Of a stretch of DNA of 64,000 bases, positions 10,301 to 22,700 are shown one piece after another (positions within the stretch are counted from its first letter, which is position 1; each line of letters starts with the position of its first letter). This DNA is from Halichondria panicea. Its lineage: Eukaryota; Porifera; Demospongiae; Suberitida; Halichondriidae. The notes beneath the pieces are model-generated. The model searched no databases and was not told where the DNA came from. It saw only the letters and a list, made by a program, of their open reading frames with translations. The stretch covers positions 6,268,912 through 6,332,911 of the forward strand of contig NC_087385.1 in NCBI RefSeq assembly GCF_963675165.1, written 5' to 3'. The translations under genes were made by a program, and so were the position numbers.

Positions 10301-13300
10301 CAAAGTTGGAGGCCTATGATTGGCTGAAAAATTGCCTGAACAAATTACGAAGAAACTACGAGGCAGAAAAGGCCAGAGCAGTACAAAAGGCAAAAGTACA
10401 TGTATATGGTGTACAAAAAAAAACACAGGCATTTGATCTCGAGGTTAAGATAGAAGAAGAAGTGTATGCCCTGGACAAAATCCCAGCTGTCGATTCTAAG
10501 ATAGTAATTTTAGAAACAGAAAACCGTTTTCAATTTACTGACTTTGTTACCGAAATGCCAGGTTTTATCAGGCAACTGAAAAATGCAATAATAGCCACTG
10601 GACCAAGATTCACACAAGAGCAGAGAAATGTACATAGATTAATGCATGACATTTTCAGCCTATATGATAAATCAGCTGCAAAAATCGACACTTGCTTAAG
10701 AATTCTTAGATGTGTGGCAAAAGGGTTCCTTTTTACCGAAAATACGACAATTGAACAACTACTGGAAACTGAACATACTTTTTCAAAGATTGCTAGCAAG
10801 ATGCAGGAATTCGCTCTTCAGGCTATGTGTAACTTCAAGAACGTAAAAGAAAAATGTATACAAAGTGAAAAAATGTTGACACTCCGAAGAAACGAAGAAT
10901 GTGTACATGTAGAAGCCATTAACACTGCGATTTTTACCCTCAACCATTTTTCTTTTATTACGGAGCATGGAGAACTCTTTTGGAAGGACATGTCCGATCA
11001 CTGCTCCATATTAGCTGATCCTATACTAACATCTCAAATTGAGAAAGCACTGCAGTATCCTGAAGAGAAACAACTCGAGCTGTGGACATCCAACGGTTTC
11101 AACCGACATGTAATTAAGTATTATGCCAGCTGCGTTATCCTGCAAAAAGTCAGCACTGATTACATTGATGTTATTGAGCAAGAGCGAACAAATCTACAGC
11201 ATTCTATTTATGAAAATCCTTCGATAAAAGAGTCCCGTTCAAATCTAAAAAAGATGAGAGAGAAAATGTTCCGTGGTATCAAGCGCGACGACCTACAGGA
11301 TGAAAGCTCAGGAGGAGATGAAAGCATTGAAGGAGAAACAATGGAAGTTAATTAATAAGCTATATTATGAACACAGAATTCAAAACATATTCAGAGCATT
11401 ACGGTTTTAGTTTTAATCACACTCACTTTAATTGATGCAATTATTACTGCACTAGAATCTAATAGTAAAAATAGTAAAAATAGTATGTACTGTATTACTA
11501 GAATGTTTTGCGAGAATCAAACATTTGCAAATTTTGCGAGGGTTGATCCATCGCAACAATAAAATCCGCAAAACCTAAATTATTACTAGTAAATACACAC
11601 GATCCTTGCCAGACCGCAATAGTTAGATCGCTAAATTTTCTGCTGATTTGGCTCATTCGCAAAGGCTTTTCACCAGCAAATTATTCTAGTAATACGGTAC
11701 ATCACATTGGGGACTAGTAATTGCATGCTGTCAGTCGTCAAGTTGTGTACTTGCACCAGGGAGAGGGGGGGGTGTTGTTTCGAATAACACTTTGTACAAT
11801 TAGAAGCCTTACCATTTGCGTTACTATATTTACTGCATGAAGTACGGCAACACCAAAAAATATGTACATAAAACAAACGAAGCTTTAACATCAAAATCGG
11901 CAACTATTAACTTCTTGTGTGAAGGTTATCCATGCTGTAAACGCAGCGCTATGGAATCCAGGTAAGTAGAATCCTTTGTCACAAACAAACCAGACGACTA
12001 CTATACCCGCTGGCCTCGGCACGACCTCGAGTAATTAAACTATCAGCAGTAGAGTACTAGAGTAACAGAGACATTGTGACTGTCACTCACTGGCCAGCTG
12101 TGTGGTGAGTGATGGCTCCCTCTGGACCAGACTCAGCTTGGCCCTCACTAACAAGTACTCTCTCTCTATGTCTGCCATCGTCAACACCACCACCTTCGTC
12201 TTAGAGCCTGTGAGGGGGTAGATCACATGATCAACTTAGTGGAAATCGTCGTACATTTAGCACCATTGATAGATTTACACACTCTACACAAGTACTGACT
12301 ACACTCACTTTTTTGTGTTCTCTTTCTCCTTGAAACTGAACTGCCACTAACAGCAATCTGCAGAGTACAAAGCACTGTATAAACACATGTTCAGGGTACT
12401 TACACTAATCAAGATGGTCTAGAGGCTCCTTAGTACACACATAATTATAAGAGGAGAGTATAAGATACACAAAAGGTCACCTCCTCTGCCTCCACTGGCC
12501 GGACCACCCAGGCATACTTGGGGTCTGTCAGCCTCAGAGAGTTGAGGGCCATGCAGTAACAGTTAGCCTACAAGAAGGAAACAATCACTCAACACAGGTT
12601 ACAAAGATGATGGATTCATCTCTTTTTTACATGAACTGTACATATACTAAAATACTGTACACATAATTACAGCTAGTCTGACCTGTTTGTGCAGTGACTT
12701 TGGCCCTGGGGCCTCCCTACCCAGCCTCAGGCCGTGCTCATACATCACATAGGCAGCTGCAAAGAGAACATACATGGTCTATATAGAATGCTCAGAATGC
12801 TGGCTGGCTATAGCCTTTACCTTTCCTGTGGTTACCCCTAGTGGTGTGGAAGCAGTAGAGGAGGTCGTAGTAGGAGTGGCCTGTCACGTCCACTGTGCGG
12901 GCACGCAACTCTATCACCTTCTCAACCTGCAGTACCACAGTGGGACAATAATTACCAAATCGTCATGAGAACAGGCAAACACTAGTACAGCTGTTCCCTC
13001 ACCTCTTCCTCAAGACCAGAGTAAGTGAAATCACAGAGCTCTTTGAGTCTCCTCTGCTCTGTTAACACGACCACCAGTCGACGCAAACATTCACTCTTCC
13101 TGGAAGGAAAGAGGTACTTCGGTCAAGAGGAGGTACAATGGAGGCCAGTGTCTGTAAGACAGTCCTCACCTGACAGGGTCTGGGTTGCCCATCATGGCGT
13201 CGTAGGCCTCCCTACCGTGGCCTAGCTCCAGGTGGTGCTTGAACAGGCTGGACCACAGGATCGCCTGCACACAGAGGAGGGGCACACGAGGTTAGAGGGC

Positions 13301-14478
13301 TGACTCCAGAGAACAAGTCTTAAACGTACATGTACGTCTCTCTTTAAGGCATGCTATAAATAGTGGACTTGACTTAGTACATTTGTTGCAACTATCAAGT
13401 GCATACAGTGAGTACAATGTACAGATTGTTTTGACTGAGGATACTTATACAGATACATGTACATGTACTCAGTTACCAGGAAAGTACTGGAGTGTCTAGT
13501 ACACGTACACGTAGCTATAACACCTACCGTATATGGGTCATCCTTGCTGACCACACTAGTTGCTGACTCAGCAATCTTGATAACGTAACTGGGAGATGGG
13601 AACTGCTCAAAGAGACGCATCACTCTGATGTAGTAGCGAACCATCACCCCTCCATCACCCTCACCACACACACGCTCCAGACACACCTCAGAGCTGTCAC
13701 CTTGACAATAGGAGAAAAGAAAACACTTACACTACGTACTAAACATTTAAACAGTTCATACAAACAAACTGAGGGCCAGCATGCACATCACATGACTTGT
13801 ACATGTATGTGAAGAGGTAACCATCTGGTTATGGAAGGTTCAAGCTTACCAACTCCAGCAGCTGCCTGTGTGAAGCAGGTGAGGGCCTTGTCCAGCTCCC
13901 CATTACCAAGGAAACCCTGTCCTAGGAGGAACTCCAGAGAGTACCAGTCAGCAGAGGAATACAGCCTCACTCCAGTCACAAAGTCCTAGAGAGGGAGGGA
14001 AGGAGAGGTTGTAAGACACACACTGGCAGTGGTTAAAAGGTCAAGAGATAATTACGCCATCTGCGGCAGAGAAGACCTCAATGTTTATATAGTGAGAACT
14101 GTTACTATGTATAGTAGATACTGCAGAGGGAGCTAGTACCTGTATGTAGTAGTACTGGCAGTTGGCCAACAGGAACTCACAAACGCAGCAGGCTGAAGAG
14201 ATGGGCCATCTGTGACAACTGGTCAAAGAGAACAGCATGTTTACATGTACAAGCTGAGTTTGTACACTAATAGAAAAAATAGGTCAGCACAAGGAGTGTT
14301 GGATACAATGCTTTGAGGAGTGTGCGGGTGATGAGTGGGGCCAGCTCTCCCCAGTGTGGGTGGAGGGGCGTGGTCAAAGAGGAGACACGCCCACTCAGAG
14401 CAGACGGTATTTCAGCACGACCATAGGTGGACACAAACAATTCTGCCAGAGTGGTGGAGCGATCTGCTTGTGTGTGTG

Positions 14479-14522
<44 letters not shown>

Positions 14523-17500
14523 AGGGGCCTGCACTGTACTGCACTTACAAGTACATAAGGTCATTCGATACTTACCTGACATGTTTCTGGTTGCCTTCTT
14601 GGGTGTGATTTCCAGAGAGGAAAGTAGTTTCAAATTCACCTCACTATAAAATGATAAATCAGCGATAAATCATCTCATTGAACTTGCAGTACGAGGTATT
14701 AGTCTAGGTGGCCACACTCACAATGCTCCGTGTGTGTGTGTGAGGGTGGGTCTGGTGACGAGCCAGGTGAGGGTGTGGTAGCAATGGAGGAGCTGAGCAA
14801 ACGCTGGAATGTGTCTCTGAGTCATGTCCGGGAATCCCTGTATAAATAAATAGAAGTGTGTAAAGTCAAATTTTGCTATTGAATTGGTAAACAGATAGAG
14901 CAAAGTTACAAGACAATGAATGCATGCTAAACTTGCTAGAATACAATGCAAGTTACTGCTGCTATCTAACTGCCTCCTACACCACCCCTCACCCCTCACA
15001 CCTCACACACCCCTCACACACCTGTGTTTTCTCTGAGAGCCCCAGTGAGCACAACACAATGAGCACATCTCTGCACAAACACAGCCGAGACTGACACACC
15101 CCCTGGAGAGACGAGCCCAACATCACCGTGGCAACAGAACTGGCGCACAATTGTGACACAGTAGTCAGAAGATCAGAATCTGCAAAAATTTGGTTTTCCA
15201 AGCAATTCAATATGCACTTATCTTTACGGACATCAAAATTAGTTATGCTCATTAATTTTGAGGAAAGAAACTGAATTATAAGAGAGAGTACAACAACACA
15301 CAATCCATAGCATACAATGGTGGTCACCTATCTCAGTCTCCTGATCCATGTCCTCCGAGGGTGAGGGGTCCAACACAGAGAGGAGGTGGTCCAGCACAGG
15401 GGAGAGGTCCGGGACGGAGGAGACAATGGACGACAAGAAGTCATCTCCTCCACTGGAAGGAATGAATATCAAACGCTTTCAATATTAAGTTTGCAGCGTT
15501 GATATGACTCACTCTTCATGAAGAGCAGCGGCAATTTCCATCGCCATGGAGATTGGTGTGTTTCCATGGTTTCTGAGATCGAGTAGGAAAGAGTCCAGGA
15601 CATCTTTATTCAGCTGCACAAGAAACCAATATTAGGATGATGAGCTATTCCTAGTTCATGCCACACCTGACTGATGGTCTCGCTGACTCCGTGGATAAAG
15701 GTTCTAACATCACTACCCACGACAGCTGGGCCTGCAGGTCATGTGATAATGACTAACTTCACACACACACAGTTAACGATGAGCCAACGGCCATATATTT
15801 ATAAACAGCTCGTCTTTTGCAAGGTGTGGCTAACTCCATGCATGTAATACTAATCTGCCAAAAGAATTTGGGTTACAGCTAGTTGGGGTATATACGCATA
15901 TTCAAACCCAGGACCATAGTAATATTGATATGGCACATCATCACATGATCACCACACGTACTTCCAAGCTCACAGCCACTGCTCAGATAGTCGGTTAGTT
16001 TCACTGGCTGCACAAAGGACACCATTCCCTTCTTAACCAGCATGCCCAGCCCAGTACTGGGGTCTTGATGCAGGCCCATCGGCTGATAGAGTAGCTGGTG
16101 ATACTCCAGACAGCAACGGTAGAACTTGGACCAACACTTCTCACTCAAGTCTCTGTACTCGTCGTGTTGAAGCTCATCAGAGCTGGCCAACTGCTGCAGC
16201 TGAATGTGTGTGTGTGTGTGTGTGTGGGGGGGGGGGCGTTAATACACTCGATAGGACTGGATTATAGCCAAGTTGCATTAATACACTCGATTATAGCCAA
16301 GTTGTTTACCAACAAGTTGATGGTCTTTATTCATGCATTTAATGATTTTGTAAATGGATAAATACAACAAGGGTGTGATAAGCTAAGAATGCACAATTTA
16401 CATTGATTTTGCCACCAATTAATTTTAATCTAATAAACGAGGATCAACAAAAGTTTGGCACAAACAACTCTATCTAAATTTACAAGTCACATTCTTGCAC
16501 AACGTACCTCAGCCTCCACTTGTCGTGTTACCATGTCAACGAGGTCCTCTCTACTGATATCTGCCTCACTCAGTCTGACACCATACAGCTGTGGGGGGGG
16601 GGGGGGGGAGTGAGTTATAATCAGTAGGACACCTAATAAACTGGCTGCTGAATTCTATTGTTTTGTTTGTGCAAACCTCGAGAGCCTTGCAAATGGATGC
16701 AATGCTGAATCTCCCAGGATGAAACAGAGAGTCCAAGTACACTTCCTAAACACAGACAAACAGTATTGGTGAATAAAAATTGCTTTTTACATGAGGGGAA
16801 GGTAATCAAGACAACCACCAATTGTACATTCGGCACTTCTAGGTTTCCCAGTGAGGCACTGCAAAAAGGTTCTATACCTTGCAACAGCCATAACTTAATT
16901 TTGAATGGTCCAAATACAATGATTTTCTGATTTTCTGAAAGCTTAGAAGGAGCTCTTTCAGATCACATGCTCAAATCTCAAATTTAAAACAGGCCATAAT
17001 TTCTCATTTTCAGGAAAAGATCATGGCCCATGGTATTTTGTCAAAAACAGGCCCAAAATAGAATTTGATTTTTTTTTTTTTTTTTTAACACACCATCTGA
17101 AAGGCCTCTCTCTAAGCTTTCAGAAAATCATAAAATTAACGTCATTGGACCATTGGAACTAATGTTATGGTCGTTCAAAAGATTCAAACAGGCTCTAGGT
17201 TTCCCAGTGTATTTCAGGCCAAAGAAACCAACATAGCTGGTACTAGTACAGACCTCCGGGTTGCTCTGTGGCAGCACAAGGACTTGGTCGGGTGGAGACT
17301 CTTCGAGGGGGACGTCCCTCCAATTAGTGGGGGCCTCACTACACATGCAGGGGCAATGCATATAATAAGAGCACTGTGTCCACACTCTGTCCTCACCACT
17401 CGTAGACAGCCTGCTTGATGACAGGTTCCTCCCTCCCCTCCCTCCCACGACACTGCCACACACCCCACATCTCCGTATTGGTCAGGTAGAAGTCAACCAG

Positions 17501-18477
17501 TGATGAACTCTACACAGGGTCAACACTTTAATGTAATGGAGGGGTGCCAAGGGTGCAAAGTTCAAGCATGCAGATGTACTTTGTACCTGTGGACATCTGT
17601 AAGTATTGATGGGCTGCAGGAGAAGTTGGCTTTCCACGAGAAGCAGTTGGAAAATGGAAACCTGTCAAACAGCCGTAACTAGATCAGTCAGTAGTTCACC
17701 ACGCTAGAGAGGGGCTCACCTGTGAGACCGGTCCCACTCGCATGTGCATGGCAAAACGAAGAGAAGTAGATGTACCAAAGGGAGCCTTCTTTAACACCAG
17801 TTGGTCCTCTGAGTGTGAAGAAATGGCATATAATACATAGCAAGTAGTTTCTGCAGGCTATGAAATCAATTCTACCCACCACACAAAAAGTACCTTTTGT
17901 GTTCGACTCTTTGTCTCCTTGCAAGTAGTCGGTTAGATTGTGAGTGAGTACACACTGGCCCGGCTACATGGAGGGAAATATGATTACTTAACCCACCATT
18001 ATGATGAAAACGCCCACTTACGTCCATTGTCCAGACTTTGAGATGCAGACCTCGACACAGAGCGAGAATGACCGTATCCTCACTGAAAGAGTGCAGGACT
18101 AACGAGATGGGAGCATCCTCTGTCTCCTTGACGGACAGGAAGCTGTTCCAGAGCTTGTTCATAACAGAAGATTCCTTCAGTTCACTGCGTACAGGTAGAC
18201 CTGGGGAATAGGAGCATTAATGTCTGTAGTGTGGTTAGGGGGAGGGAAATAACCAAATTTTAATCTAGCGTACAAATATAAAATGAGAACAAAGACAAAT
18301 TTACAGCCTTTGGTTTCTTCAAAGGTATGTGTGCATGTGCCCCTCCCCCCTCACCATGGGTGCCAGGAGGAGGCAGCTGGACAGTGAAGATGGAGCCTGA
18401 GAGTAAAGGGTAGGCAAAGGTAGCACATCCATCACTGGACAACAAGTTAGCACAGCTGGACAACGGGGCAGCCCTGT

Positions 18478-18520
<43 letters not shown>

Positions 18521-19358
18521 AGTGCATAATGAATAGAGGTCCCACAATTGCAAACACAAGTAGCAGCTCGCTATAAATATCACCACCATTTTTACTGTAC
18601 ATGCTAGCACATTCATAATTGTGTAGGAACTTAGTTACTTGTCTTGAATCCCAAACACTGCTGCTATGTTGGCTCCAAGAAAACTGTCCTCCCTACAGAA
18701 GGCCAGTACTGAGGGCACCTGACCCTCACCAACAGCACTCAGAGCTGGGTCCTGTGGCAGGTAGGGTATCTAAGCAGTGAGGAGTAGGCACAGTGTATGC
18801 ATTACCTTAGCGATGACCTCGGGATGTGGTAAGACAAGTCGATATGCAGCCAGTGTGGTGGAGAACATGAGGACCACACTGGAGCTGTCCACCTCGGCCA
18901 TGTCTGCCCCTAGGAACGCCGCAGAGGAGGGCTCCAACACCAGCCTCAGGGCATGCCCCACCAGGTTGAAGTCCATTGAGAGCTCCAATAGACAGAGAGC
19001 ACCATTGTCATACTGCCTATAGTGTGAACACATAGACCACCAATTAACGATAATACCTCCCTCTAGATCTAATAATTTATATATTTGATTGTGCATTTGT
19101 ATCTGTATCAGTGTACGTGTCGATCCAGAGCTTTAGATCCACTCACCATAGGATAGATCTATTCCTGCAGGTGGATGTGAGCACCCCACTGTCCCTATAG
19201 CTGAACCCCCCAGCATTGCTGACAGCAATCACAGCTTTGGGGGGTTGATTAAAGCTTGATACAGTTCTAAGCTTCACTTCTCTCCAGGGAAAGCTTGTCA
19301 GGGAGAACCGAGTAGCTGCCACCTCTCTGTAGAGCACTGCTTCCTTGATAACCTCCAT
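7355..19358 (-). CDS. NUP160: Nuclear pore complex protein NUP160
   Basis: NUP160 is a scaffold subunit of the Y-shaped (NUP107-160) nuclear pore complex. The family has an N-terminal beta-propeller followed by an alpha-solenoid. Many short exons read in order along the minus strand. The start at 19358 (MEVIKEAVLYREVAA) leads into GGFSYRDSGVLTSTCRNRSI, matching the vertebrate GGFYYVESGKLF region. Later anchors are CANLLSSDGCATFAYPLLSG (18478-18346), ALCRGLHLKVW (about 18050), CWSKFYRCCLEYHQLL (about 16110), EEVISLLLQVGLFDKAL (about 9620), AWNMLRAYLES (about 8360), HPSVWLPYSALDHLQLAL (about 7790), and a last exon 7355-7471 ending in SYMSLATY and a stop. Conservation spans the whole human protein. 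Introns are short except for one of about 2.4 kb (roughly 9680-12085) that hosts another gene. The exon chain was not resolved base by base in the middle. Confidence 0.9.
8560..9125. repeat. Dispersed foldback repeat (TTTTCTGAAAGCTTAG family), NUP160 intron copy
   Basis: Three related segments alternate in orientation. TTTTCTGAAAGCTTAGAAA at about 8718 and about 9030 is mirrored by TCTAAGCTTTCAGAAAAT at about 8885. Shared companions are CCTTTCAAATGAT and a CCATAACTT/AAGTTATGG segment. The same family recurs at 16885-17180 and 52797-53490, and its beginning at about 41675. No open frame runs through it, so it is a non-coding interspersed repeat. Confidence 0.7.
9828..9990. repeat. Inverted and direct repeats in NUP160 intron
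   Basis: GACAACCACATCATATCCTG with GTAGAGCTTTAC near 9831 is met in inverse by GTAAAGCTCTACAGGATGTG near 9897. A second partial copy (CTACAGGATATGATGTGGTT) lies near 9938 and a third fragment near 9966. The structure is that of a foldback element with extra copies of one arm. It sits just upstream of the nested gene at 10042. Confidence 0.6.
10042..11355 (+). CDS. Intronless protein with N-terminal death-fold-like domain, nested in NUP160
   Basis: One uninterrupted frame of 437 residues lies antisense within a NUP160 intron. The start may be 10042 or the in-frame ATG at 10132 (MDPNSVCIALVSEG), where the recognisable domain begins. Residues 31-105 look like a small helical bundle of the CARD/death-fold type: LVSEGLIPAIV, then a charged helix, VKIEPAVYHTIMAKLE and WLKNCLNKLRR. 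This resembles the divergent CARD-like domains common in sponges and cnidarians. Residues 170-400 are predicted helical, with long amphipathic stretches and a Trp-containing segment (GELFWKDMSDHC), without a family I can name. The C-terminus is Ser/Glu-rich. There is no signal peptide or clear membrane span. Absence of introns in an intron-rich locus suggests a retrocopy or an intronless family. The CARD-like call is inference. Confidence 0.65.
   Translation: MAVSPSEQTCRSPEFLALQRSCATLIIGITMDPNSVCIALVSEGLIPAIVREYCLSSKLPTEKGLKLFETIMSQVKIEPAVYHTIMAKLEAYDWLKNCLNKLRRNYEAEKARAVQKAKVHVYGVQKKTQAFDLEVKIEEEVYALDKIPAVDSKIVILETENRFQFTDFVTEMPGFIRQLKNAIIATGPRFTQEQRNVHRLMHDIFSLYDKSAAKIDTCLRILRCVAKGFLFTENTTIEQLLETEHTFSKIASKMQEFALQAMCNFKNVKEKCIQSEKMLTLRRNEECVHVEAINTAIFTLNHFSFITEHGELFWKDMSDHCSILADPILTSQIEKALQYPEEKQLELWTSNGFNRHVIKYYASCVILQKVSTDYIDVIEQERTNLQHSIYENPSIKESRSNLKKMREKMFRGIKRDDLQDESSGGDESIEGETMEVN
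14472..14521. repeat. (GT)n microsatellite
   Basis: This is a dinucleotide run in a NUP160 intron. Frames through it are artefacts. Confidence 0.9.
16885..17180. repeat. Dispersed foldback repeat, second NUP160 intron copy
   Basis: It contains CAGCCATAACTTAATTTTGA and TTTTCTGAAAGCTTAGAAGG near the left end, and the inverse TCTCTAAGCTTTCAGAAAAT near the right end, separated by a short T-run. It belongs to the same family as 8560-9125 and 52797-53490. Confidence 0.65.
18479..18519. repeat. (CA)n microsatellite
   Basis: This dinucleotide run lies directly upstream of a NUP160 exon on the minus strand, where it forms part of the intron. Confidence 0.9.
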
Positions 19359-19749
19359 TTCCTGTGTATGCAGCCAACAATAGACTATAACTAGCTACAA
19401 CTTCGAGGTGTTTACAACGTTAAGCTTTGCCATGCTGGGTTCAAAGGTCATCTACAATACACACTGTATTGTGCAAAGCTGCGCATGTTGTGCACAGCTT
19501 TGCACATGCGCAGCTTTGCACATGCGCATTACACTTTTCAATCATTAAATTTTTGACAAATAAAATAATGTTACATGTATAATTATACTGCATGTAAGCT
19601 GGTTTAAAAAACAACAAGATTGGGTACAGACACAAGGATAAAGTCCACTGCCTTTCTATGACACAAAATAAGTGGTATTTTTGCTGCTTGTCGACTAAAA
19701 TAATTATATAGACAAAAAAACAATAACATGAAATGGACCTGGCTTTGTT
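19359..19749. other. Intergenic spacer between NUP160 and the APP-like gene
   Basis: This 391-bp spacer holds the NUP160 upstream region and the 3' flank of the APP-like gene, both on the minus strand. It contains a short direct repeat of GCACATGCGCAGCTTTGCAC type around 19490-19530. A short frame ATGGCAAAGCTTAAC at about 19433 could be an upstream start for NUP160, but its donor is weak. Confidence 0.5.
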
Positions 19750-22700
19750 CTATACGTCTTTCACGTCATCAAAGAACTTGTAGGTTGGGTTGACATACCC
19801 TGACTGCTTCATGACAGCAATCTTCTCCTGTTCAGAGAGCAGAGGTGTGTCTTTCTTTGTCGACTTTGGTCTGGAGAGCTTGAGTCTAGTGACGATGATG
19901 ATGAGTACCACCAGCGTGATGGTGAGTAGAATACCCAGAGTGGCAAAGAAGTAAATAAAGAACATTGTCTTGAAGTCGTGCTTTTCATGATGCTCATGGG
20001 TGGGTTCTGAACAGGAGAGATTGAAAATTAATGTGTATTCAATATTAGGAAAGGAACTTTAATTACAGTGTATACAAGTACATCTATATAGGGAAGTACT
20101 CACCAGCCGTTGTGGTTATGCCATCAAACACAATGACCTCCTCCCCTGCACCTACAAAGAAACAACAAACAAATGAAGAATCTTGCTGTACAAATTGACC
20201 AACTACACGCCCTACACTCATTCTTGGAGCTGACCACTAACATAACTGTGTACACTATAGTTGGCTGCATACCTGCTGCATCAATCTTTATTCCATTAGC
20301 ATCAGCATCAATCTGCACATCAACGCCAGGCAGGTCAAGGTCAATGCTTAATCCCGGATCACTACTCTCCTCCAACTTTGATTGGCTTCTCAACTGCTGA
20401 GGTTTGTTTTTCCCTTCGGCCGCTTCTTTCATTTTCTCTACTTTCTCATAGGCGTCTTTGCCAATGCCAGGATATTCTTGCTCTGCAGAGACTGTGCATA
20501 CATTAATTACGGTTAATGTTTACATTCTTTCTGTCTGAAAATGAGGCTTCACATAAATCATACTTGTCAACATAAATACAATATACATGTATTTGCTAAT
20601 GACTTACCTTTTGGTTCGTCCTTATCATTCATGGGAAGGATGACTGGTCCTGGCTCAAAAGAGTTCACGAACTCCTTCACTAGGTCAAGCTTTGGATCCT
20701 TTGTTGTTGTTGACTCTTTAGGTAGTTCCGTTGGCTCGGATGTGGTTGGAAGCTTAGATCGAGTGATTGGTGGTTTGCTAGGGTCAGTTTGTGGTGACGG
20801 CTTTGTCTCTTTCTCTATCTCCGTATATTTCACAGGGACAGTTGCGGTGGGTTTCTCTTCAGTTTTTTCAACTTTCTTTGGAGGGTTTGTATTCTCTCCT
20901 TTCCCACTAGCCTCATAGTTCTCATCTTCATCCCCTTCAAGATCCTCCGGGGGACTCTCTGCCTCGGGTGTTGTCGATGGTTTTGGCTCTATCACAATTA
21001 CGTTCGTGGGTATTTCGTTGACAACTGGCTTCTCAGGCAACTGTACTATAACCTTCTCTTTGGGTTCCTGTGCCAGCTGCTCTGCTAGAGTGTTGAACTT
21101 AGTGATGAACTCAATCAGGATGATAACTTCGGTGCCGTAGCAAAGATCGTAGTACATACCAGCTCGCTCGAAATGCTCCCTCTTGTTATTCTTCTCCATA
21201 TAAGTAATGCAAGAGCTGAGTCCATTCTGAAGCTGGCTCTGATATTCAGACATCTCAAATAACAGTTGAGAAAATCGTATTTTATCAACTTGAAGTTGTG
21301 TGGTGGCGTAATCCATGACCAGTTGAAGCCTGTCGTCCATGTAAAGCTTTATATCGTCATCGCAGCGAGTCTGCATACGACTCAGTTTACGGTAATGGTT
21401 CACTTCGATATCTTTGAACGCTTTCCGAAAATTCGCCTCGACGTCTTTCTTATTTTCAAAAGCTAGCTCTTCAAATTCAGGCTGATTTACAGTCTGCTTG
21501 GTCTGCTTGAAATATCGCGTCAATTTATCGAGTTTATCTATGAATTTCAACTCTTCTTTTTTGTTTAAAATTTCACATTTCATTCTTTCTTTGTGGATGT
21601 ACTCGATGATTTCGTATCCAAACATTATTTCCATGTCGTCGTTTCCACTGGAGAAAGTCAAGAACTCAAGTGGGACCACATCTGTCAAAGTGTGTGGGGG
21701 AGGAATGGACACGATAATTATGGCATTGGATACTTGTGGTGGTTTGTAGAAACAAGGTACATGACGTATAGTGAATGCACTTAAGTAGCCTAAGCCAAGA
21801 TATGTGGGAATCTAGGGCACGAGAAACTATGCAACATTGAGCACTTAAATTGTTGCATGCTTGTTATTGCAATTGATTGCTTGCAGCTATACACCGTAAA
21901 ATGTCAATATAGTCACAGTGAAATGCAGCAGCTTGTAGACTACAATGGAAGGTTTATTGTGAGGCTATACAGACAAAGCGGTACTCAGTTTTGACAACAG
22001 AGCCCCTAAACACAGCACTTAGCAATCCCTTGTGTAAGCTGTTGCTACACTATTGTCAAGTGGACCTGCGCCTCTATCAAAGCTGCCTCTATCAAAGCCA
22101 CCTCTTGAGCCCAAACCACAAATTAACGGCTATAGCGTATAAGGTGTTAGCAAAGCACAAGCTACGTTAGTGAATAAAAGTGGCTCGATCACACAAACAA
22201 ATCAAGTAATACCAGAGATATTTGCAAGTGACGCTCCCATCAATGTTTACATAGCTGCTTCATTAGTTCATTAGTTCATCTTCGGTAATTGTGACTAGAA
22301 GGATATGTTAATAGCATAGCAGTGTCTAGAAACTTAACGTTGAGATTTATTAGGAATGCATGATACACTTAGCTGCCGACTAATTGTATGGTTTATAAAA
22401 TGCTTCCCTCAATACTACAATCTAAGTGGTAGAGTGGGTGGAAGACACATCTTCTGTCTTGTGATGATATGACATTCCAATCAGACCAGGAAAGGTCAAC
22501 TGGTACAATGCAAAGCTTAATGAGGAATAATGAATTCGATATATTTTTCGTTGTACACACATCATTTCAGTTAATAATTTTGCTGAATGAAATCTACTTA
22601 ATGAGTGTTGCACAACACTGAGTCTATAGGCAGCAGAGATACTATACTTGGGATCAAACAACAGATGAATACAGCTACCACCTTTCTCTTGCAATTAAAA

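Noticed and set aside
19433-19440. Upstream ATG (MAKLN) as the NUP160 start
   Set aside because: The donor after it is weak, and the ATG at 19358 aligns naturally with the family N-terminus.
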